From assembly GCF_900182655.1 (NCBI RefSeq), contig NZ_FXTC01000013.1:1-64000 (forward strand): DNA of 64,000 nucleotides, written 5' to 3'. The stretch is from Chryseobacterium rhizoplanae (GTDB taxonomy: Bacteria > Bacteroidota > Bacteroidia > Flavobacteriales > Weeksellaceae). Position 1 is the stretch's first letter, and each line of letters starts with the position of its first letter. The translations under genes and the position numbers were made by a program. Positions 60,374 to 64,000 of this stretch are shown piece by piece. The notes under the pieces were generated by a model that was given only the letters and a program-made list of their open reading frames with translations, ran no database searches and had not been told where the DNA came from.

Positions 60374-60984
60374 GTTCTTCCGACAACAAAAACCATTGGG
60401 AAAACGTATACGAAACCAAAAATCCTGATCAGGTAAGCTGGACCCAGAAAAAGCCACAGACTTCCCTTGACTTTATCAAATCTTCCGGATTGGGAAAAGA
60501 GGCCAAGATTATTGATATTGGTGGCGGCGACAGTAACCTTGTTGATTTTCTTCTTGAAGAAGGTTATGAGAATATTACCGTCCTTGATATTTCTGCCAAC
60601 GCTTTGGAAAAAGCACAGAAAAGACTCGGAAATTTAGCTGATAAAGTAAAATGGATCGCAACCGATATTACTGCTTTCCAACCAACGGAAACTTACGACA
60701 TCTGGCATGACAGAGCTGCTTTTCACTTCCTGACAACTCCGGAACAGGTTTCAAAATATATTGATATTGCAGAAAGGAATGTAAATAACTTTATGATCCT
60801 TGGAACTTTTTCCAAAAACGGACCTACGAAATGCAGTGGATTGGATATTCAACAGTATGATGAGGAATCATTGTATGAAAAATTTGAAAAAAGTTTTACA
60901 AAAATAAAGTGTATTACTGAAGATCATATCACCCCTTTTGAAACTGTTCAGAATTTTGTTTTCTGTAGTTTTAAAAAGCATTAA
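60370..60984 (+). CDS. Class I SAM-dependent methyltransferase
   Basis: This cytoplasmic methyltransferase of 204 residues has motif I as IIDIGGGDSNLVDFLLEEG near residues 45-63, an acidic residue after strand 2 (ITVLDIS), and motif IV region YDIWHDRAAFHFLTTPEQV. The N-terminal HWENVYETKNPDQVSWTQ is shared with methyltransferases similar to thiopurine- or tellurite-detoxifying types. The substrate is unknown. It ends the hydrolase-sigma-membrane protein operon and overlaps the preceding gene by 4 bases. Confidence 0.88.
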   Translation: MSSSDNKNHWENVYETKNPDQVSWTQKKPQTSLDFIKSSGLGKEAKIIDIGGGDSNLVDFLLEEGYENITVLDISANALEKAQKRLGNLADKVKWIATDITAFQPTETYDIWHDRAAFHFLTTPEQVSKYIDIAERNVNNFMILGTFSKNGPTKCSGLDIQQYDEESLYEKFEKSFTKIKCITEDHITPFETVQNFVFCSFKKH

Positions 60985-61006
60985 TGAATTCTACATATTT
61001 AAATAA

Positions 61007-61031
61007 AAAAGAGAGTCACTGACTCTCTTTT
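61007..61031. terminator. Terminator between the sigma operon and the ABC transporter gene
   Basis: AAAAGAGAGTCA and TGACTCTCTTTT (61007-61018 and 61020-61031) form a perfect 12-bp palindrome with a 1-base centre. U tracts in both directions serve both convergent units. Confidence 0.82.
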
Positions 61032-61053
61032 GCTTATTATATTTCCTTATGGA

Positions 61054-62811
61054 TTATGATTCTTTTCCTTCTTCCATTTCCACTTCATGGCGCAGCTGGG
61101 CTTTGTAAAGAGTAGAATAATATCCGTTCTTATCCAGAAGCTCAAGGTGCTTCCCTTCTTCTACAATTTTACCATGCTCCATCACAATAATCTTATCTGC
61201 TTTCTCAATCGTGGAAAGCCTGTGGGCAATAATAATGGAGGTTCTGTTTTTGGTAATTTTTTCGGTGGCTCTCTGAATCAGCTTTTCACTTTCATGGTCA
61301 ATGGAGGACGTTGCTTCATCCAGAATTAAAATTTTCGGATCTGATAAATAGGCTCTCAGGAAAGACAGCAATTGTCTCTGGCCTAAAGAGATTGACGAAC
61401 CTCTTTCGCTCACTACATAATCATATCCGCCAGGAAGCTGCTGGATAAACTGGTCTACCTCAATTTCTCTGGCACCTGCTTTTATTTTATCTAAAGTTAT
61501 ACCGTCATCTCCAAAAGAAAGATTTTCAAAAATACTTCCATGGAAAAGGAAAACATCCTGCAAAACAACTCCGATGTGGCTTCTCAGATTATAAAGCTCA
61601 TAATCTTTTAAATTCACATCATCAATCAGAATATTTCCGGAGTTGATATCATATAATCTTGTGATCAGACTGATAATGGTAGATTTTCCGGCACCTGTTG
61701 CCCCTACAATAGCGACTGTTTCTCCCGGATTTACTTTAAAATCAATTCCTTTCAGAACTTCCTGCTTTTCATCATAGGCAAAATGTACTTTCTGGAATTC
61801 AATTTTTCCGGCAAAATGGTCTTTCTTCACCGTACCGTTATTCGGCATTGAATTTTCTTCATCCATTAATCCCAATACTCTTTCTGCTCCCACAATCCCT
61901 CGCTGAATATTGTTGAAACGATCTGCAATCTGTCTTAAAGGACGGATCAGCATTGAAATATACTGAATAAATGCAATCACGACTCCGGCACTGATGGTAA
62001 TATATCCTCCATAGAAAAGGATAAATCCTATGAATAACGAAGAAATAAGTTCTACCACAGGAAAGAACAATGAGAAAATGAATACCGTTCTCAGCAATGC
62101 ACTTTTCAGGGTAATATTGATGTCATCAAATTTTTTGAATTCAGCTTCCTGTCTGTTGAATACCTGAATGATAGACATTCCTGCCAGTCTTTCCTGAACA
62201 AAAGAGTTCTGATTGGCAGTCCAGTTTCTCTCGTCCCCAAAAGCTTTCTTCAGTCTTTTCTGGAAAAATCGCGTAATGACTACCATTAAAGGCAAAATAG
62301 CCAGCGTAATGTAACTCAGGTGAACATTGGTACTGAACATCATAACCAATACAAACAGGATTCTCAGAATATCCCCGAAAACCATCAGGAAACCATCCGT
62401 ATATACAGTGGCAATTGTTTCCACATCTCCTACCGCACGTGTTACCAGCTGTCCTATAGGTGTTTTATCAAAAAATGAAGTCTTGAAATAAATCAGTTTA
62501 GCATATAAACGCTCTCTGATATCCCTGATCACATTCTGTGAGATAAAATTTGAAAAATAAACCAGGAAAAAGTTTAAAATCGTTTCAGCAAACACCAATC
62601 CTACAAGGATATAGATATGTTTCATCATCAAAGCCTTATCATGAAGCTTTGTAATATCATTATCCACCACCTGCATAGTAAGATATGGCCTGTAAGTAGA
62701 AACAATGGAAAGGAATATAGAAATTATAAGCGTAAGGATGAACCATGAACGGAACTTCATTCCGATAAAGAACAGCCTTTTTATAATCCCCCAGGTATCT
62801 TGTTTTTTCAT
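61054..62811 (-). CDS. ABC-type exporter, fused permease and ATPase
   Basis: This half-transporter of 585 residues has a six-helix permease domain (about 20-310) and a nucleotide-binding domain with Walker A GATGAGKST, a signature LGQRQLLSFLRAYL (SLGQR in place of LSGGQ), Walker B ILILDEATSSID and the H-loop IIAHRLSTI. It belongs to the multidrug/lipid exporter (MsbA/LmrA-like) class. No C39 peptidase domain is present at the N-terminus, so it is unlikely to process the double-glycine peptides elsewhere in the window. A perfect TATTTTTG box lies at 62852-62859. It acts as a homodimer or with an unlinked partner. Confidence 0.92.
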   Translation of the reverse strand: MKKQDTWGIIKRLFFIGMKFRSWFILTLIISIFLSIVSTYRPYLTMQVVDNDITKLHDKALMMKHIYILVGLVFAETILNFFLVYFSNFISQNVIRDIRERLYAKLIYFKTSFFDKTPIGQLVTRAVGDVETIATVYTDGFLMVFGDILRILFVLVMMFSTNVHLSYITLAILPLMVVITRFFQKRLKKAFGDERNWTANQNSFVQERLAGMSIIQVFNRQEAEFKKFDDINITLKSALLRTVFIFSLFFPVVELISSLFIGFILFYGGYITISAGVVIAFIQYISMLIRPLRQIADRFNNIQRGIVGAERVLGLMDEENSMPNNGTVKKDHFAGKIEFQKVHFAYDEKQEVLKGIDFKVNPGETVAIVGATGAGKSTIISLITRLYDINSGNILIDDVNLKDYELYNLRSHIGVVLQDVFLFHGSIFENLSFGDDGITLDKIKAGAREIEVDQFIQQLPGGYDYVVSERGSSISLGQRQLLSFLRAYLSDPKILILDEATSSIDHESEKLIQRATEKITKNRTSIIIAHRLSTIEKADKIIVMEHGKIVEEGKHLELLDKNGYYSTLYKAQLRHEVEMEEGKES

Positions 62812-62851
62812 TGTACGAATCGAAAGAAAGAATTAAAATAAAAATTCTATG

Positions 62852-62859
62852 CAAAAATA
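62852..62859 (-). promoter_or_regulatory. ABC transporter -7 box
   Basis: The minus strand reads TATTTTTG, a perfect TAnnTTTG match about 40 bases upstream of the ATG. Confidence 0.6.
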
Positions 62860-63076
62860 AGACTTTATAACCGGACTGCCTTTACAACTTTTGCAAATCG
62901 TCATAGAAAATTTCAGATACCTACCATTTACAATATGAATATATTAAGCATTCTTTTCTTCGCCTGTTTCTCCATTAATAACATAAGAGCCAAAAACACC
63001 ATCAACAATAAAACTCTTCAGACAATCTGAAATCTTCTTGAAATTAAACTATTTCTATGATGAATTGATGATAATT

Positions 63077-63808
63077 TTAAAATTCGTATCCCACATCTAC
63101 CAGATACAACCCATGTCCTGGGGCTGAAGTTCCGGCAGCGTTGCGGTTTTTATCTTCAATTACTGTACGAAGATCTTCCGGTTTCAGTTTTCCGGTTCCT
63201 ATTTCTACCATTGTTCCAACGATAGCACGAACCATATTTCTCAAAAACCGGTTAGCTGAAACAGTAAATTTCAGTTCTGAGCCATTCTGCTCCCACTCTG
63301 CTTTGTAAATTTTGCAGATATTGGTTTTGTTGTCTGTCTTTAATTTGGCAAAACTGGTAAAATCCTCGTATTCAAAAAGAATTTTGCAGGCTTCATTCAT
63401 AGCATCAATATCCAGAGTTCTTTTCCAGTGTTGCCAGGCCGATTCCTGAGTGAACGGATTTTTTTCCAGTGAGATATAATACTCATAGGTTCTGTATGTA
63501 GCATCAAAACGAGCGTGGAAATCATCTTTTACCGGAAAAATCCTTTTAATGGAAATATCAGGCGGGAGAAAACTGTTCAGTCTGCGTGGAAGCTGATCGT
63601 TTACTTCCTTTTCCGTATCAAAATGAGCAAATATTTTTTTGGCATGAACCCCTGTATCGGTTCTTCCTGCACCTGTAGTTTTAATCTCTTCCCTTAAAAT
63701 TGTGGAAAGTGCTTTTTCCAGTTCTTCCTGTACAGAAATGGCATCCGGCTGTATCTGGTAGCCGAAATAATTCTTTCCGTTGTAAGAAAATTCTATAAAG
63801 TATCTCAA
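63077..63808 (-). CDS. truA: tRNA pseudouridine(38-40) synthase
   Basis: TruA converts uridines 38-40 of the tRNA anticodon arm to pseudouridine. The 243-residue protein starts at the TTG at 63808, giving RYFIEFSYNGKNYFGYQIQPDA at the N-terminus as in the family. The next in-frame start upstream, a TTG at 63829, would lie inside the promoter box (63827-63834), and no ATG is present in the frame. The catalytic Asp lies in GAGRTDTGVHA (about residues 45-55), and FLRNMVRAIVGTMVEIGTGK is the conserved C-terminal motif. It diverges from the gene at 63918. Confidence 0.93.
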   Translation of the reverse strand: MRYFIEFSYNGKNYFGYQIQPDAISVQEELEKALSTILREEIKTTGAGRTDTGVHAKKIFAHFDTEKEVNDQLPRRLNSFLPPDISIKRIFPVKDDFHARFDATYRTYEYYISLEKNPFTQESAWQHWKRTLDIDAMNEACKILFEYEDFTSFAKLKTDNKTNICKIYKAEWEQNGSELKFTVSANRFLRNMVRAIVGTMVEIGTGKLKPEDLRTVIEDKNRNAAGTSAPGHGLYLVDVGYEF

Positions 63809-63826
63809 TGTATTGTAATAACTCCA

Positions 63827-63834
63827 CAAAAATA
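63827..63834 (-). promoter_or_regulatory. truA -7 box, fixes the TTG start
   Basis: The minus strand reads TATTTTTG, a perfect TAnnTTTG match; transcription would begin about 63820, downstream of the TTG at 63829 and upstream of the TTG at 63808. Confidence 0.6.
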
Positions 63835-63902
63835 CTTTAATTTAACGAAATATTTGTTGAAAAGTCTTTGAGAATAATATACCAAATGCTTACGAAAATT
63901 CC

Positions 63903-63910
63903 TATTTTTG
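63903..63910 (+). promoter_or_regulatory. -7 box of the terminal gene
   Basis: TATTTTTG, a perfect TAnnTTTG match, ends 7 bases before the ATG at 63918, so the transcript would be nearly leaderless. Confidence 0.55.
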
Positions 63911-63917
63911 CAATCGT

Positions 63918-64000
63918 ATGAAAAGATGGTACCTTTATCCTTTTTCCCTTGGTTATCATTTGGTAACGGGTATCCGGAACACAATGTATGATCTGGGAAT
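63918..64000 (+). CDS. lpxK: Probable tetraacyldisaccharide 4'-kinase, 5' end only
   Basis: Only 27 codons are in the window (MKRWYLYPFSLGYHLVTGIR then NTMYDLG). The start YPFSLGYHLVTGIRNTMYDLG has the pattern LYPFSxxYxLVxxIRNxxYDxG found at the N-terminus of Bacteroidota LpxK, the inner-membrane kinase of lipid A synthesis. The P-loop would lie further downstream, outside the window, so the call rests on this N-terminal motif alone. Confidence 0.7.
   Translation, partial: MKRWYLYPFSLGYHLVTGIRNTMYDLG

Noticed and set aside
61054..62811. ABC exporter as the dedicated transporter of the double-glycine peptides
   Set aside because: It has no N-terminal C39 peptidase domain and lies 36 kb from the peptide genes; a general multidrug or lipid exporter fits better.
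62935..63030. 31-codon frame starting MNILSILFFACFSINN
   Set aside because: It has a signal-peptide-like start, but no promoter box, no similarity to anything I recognise and no conserved end; it is probably chance in AT-rich DNA.
1..64000. CRISPR arrays, tRNA or rRNA genes, transposases, integrases
   Set aside because: I looked for regular spaced repeats, cloverleaf-like segments and transposase or recombinase motifs in intergenic regions and translations and found none.

Overview
The window looks like a chromosomal segment of a low-GC Bacteroidota, most likely a Flavobacteriia member close to Chryseobacterium (Weeksellaceae). The reasons are SusC/SusD pairs, lipoproteins with Ser/Asp-rich tails after the lipobox, C-terminal type IX secretion sorting domains, TAnnTTTG promoter boxes instead of E. 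coli-type -10 boxes, double-glycine peptides with a Chryseobacterium-type leader, and typical neighbours such as DUF2461, DUF2200, DUF5071 and DUF4919. The genus is inferred from gene content, not from a marker comparison.

Layout. 0.1-2 kb holds argS. 2-12 kb holds two related outer-membrane import operons (susC-susD-lipoprotein and susC-susD), both reading leftwards, sharing one promoter architecture and ending in the same hairpin. 12.5-24.3 kb is mostly housekeeping and envelope genes (rnhB, yidC, pyrG, a YceI protein, radA, an AcpH-like protein, HupE/UreJ, an M1 metallopeptidase). 24.4-25.0 kb carries two tandem double-glycine micro-genes of 45 and 44 codons, each with its own promoter, an identical inverted repeat in the leader and its own terminator. 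They adjoin a LytTR response regulator and LytS-type kinase. Divergent from the kinase is a transport operon (DUF2490 barrel, CitMHS, dicarboxylate symporter, TerC). 31-36.9 kb is the groESL locus. A four-helix-bundle (S23-like) gene sits between groES and groEL, and downstream of groEL lies a mosaic in which decayed copies of the groEL 3' end alternate with AT-rich accessory genes, the last an AAA/STAND-like ATPase. 37-48.4 kb is a rightward run of small exported, lipoprotein and membrane genes mixed with small enzymes, including several broken genes. 48.37-48.74 kb is a dense cluster of DnaA boxes, a candidate oriC or DnaA-binding locus. 48.8-64 kb includes an FMN riboswitch with ribB, two outer-membrane proteins, an MHS-family transporter, a tightly overlapped hydrolase-ECF sigma-membrane protein-methyltransferase operon, an ABC exporter, truA and the start of a probable lpxK.

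The most unusual items are: (1) three degraded groEL 3'-end copies separating single genes downstream of an intact groEL; (2) the duplicated double-glycine peptide cassettes with a conserved TCCTGA-N14-TCAGGA leader element next to a LytTR two-component system; (3) the DnaA-box cluster; and (4) the gene inserted inside groESL. No rRNA, tRNA, CRISPR array, transposase or integrase was recognised. All calls come from reading sequence and translations by eye; no homology search was run.
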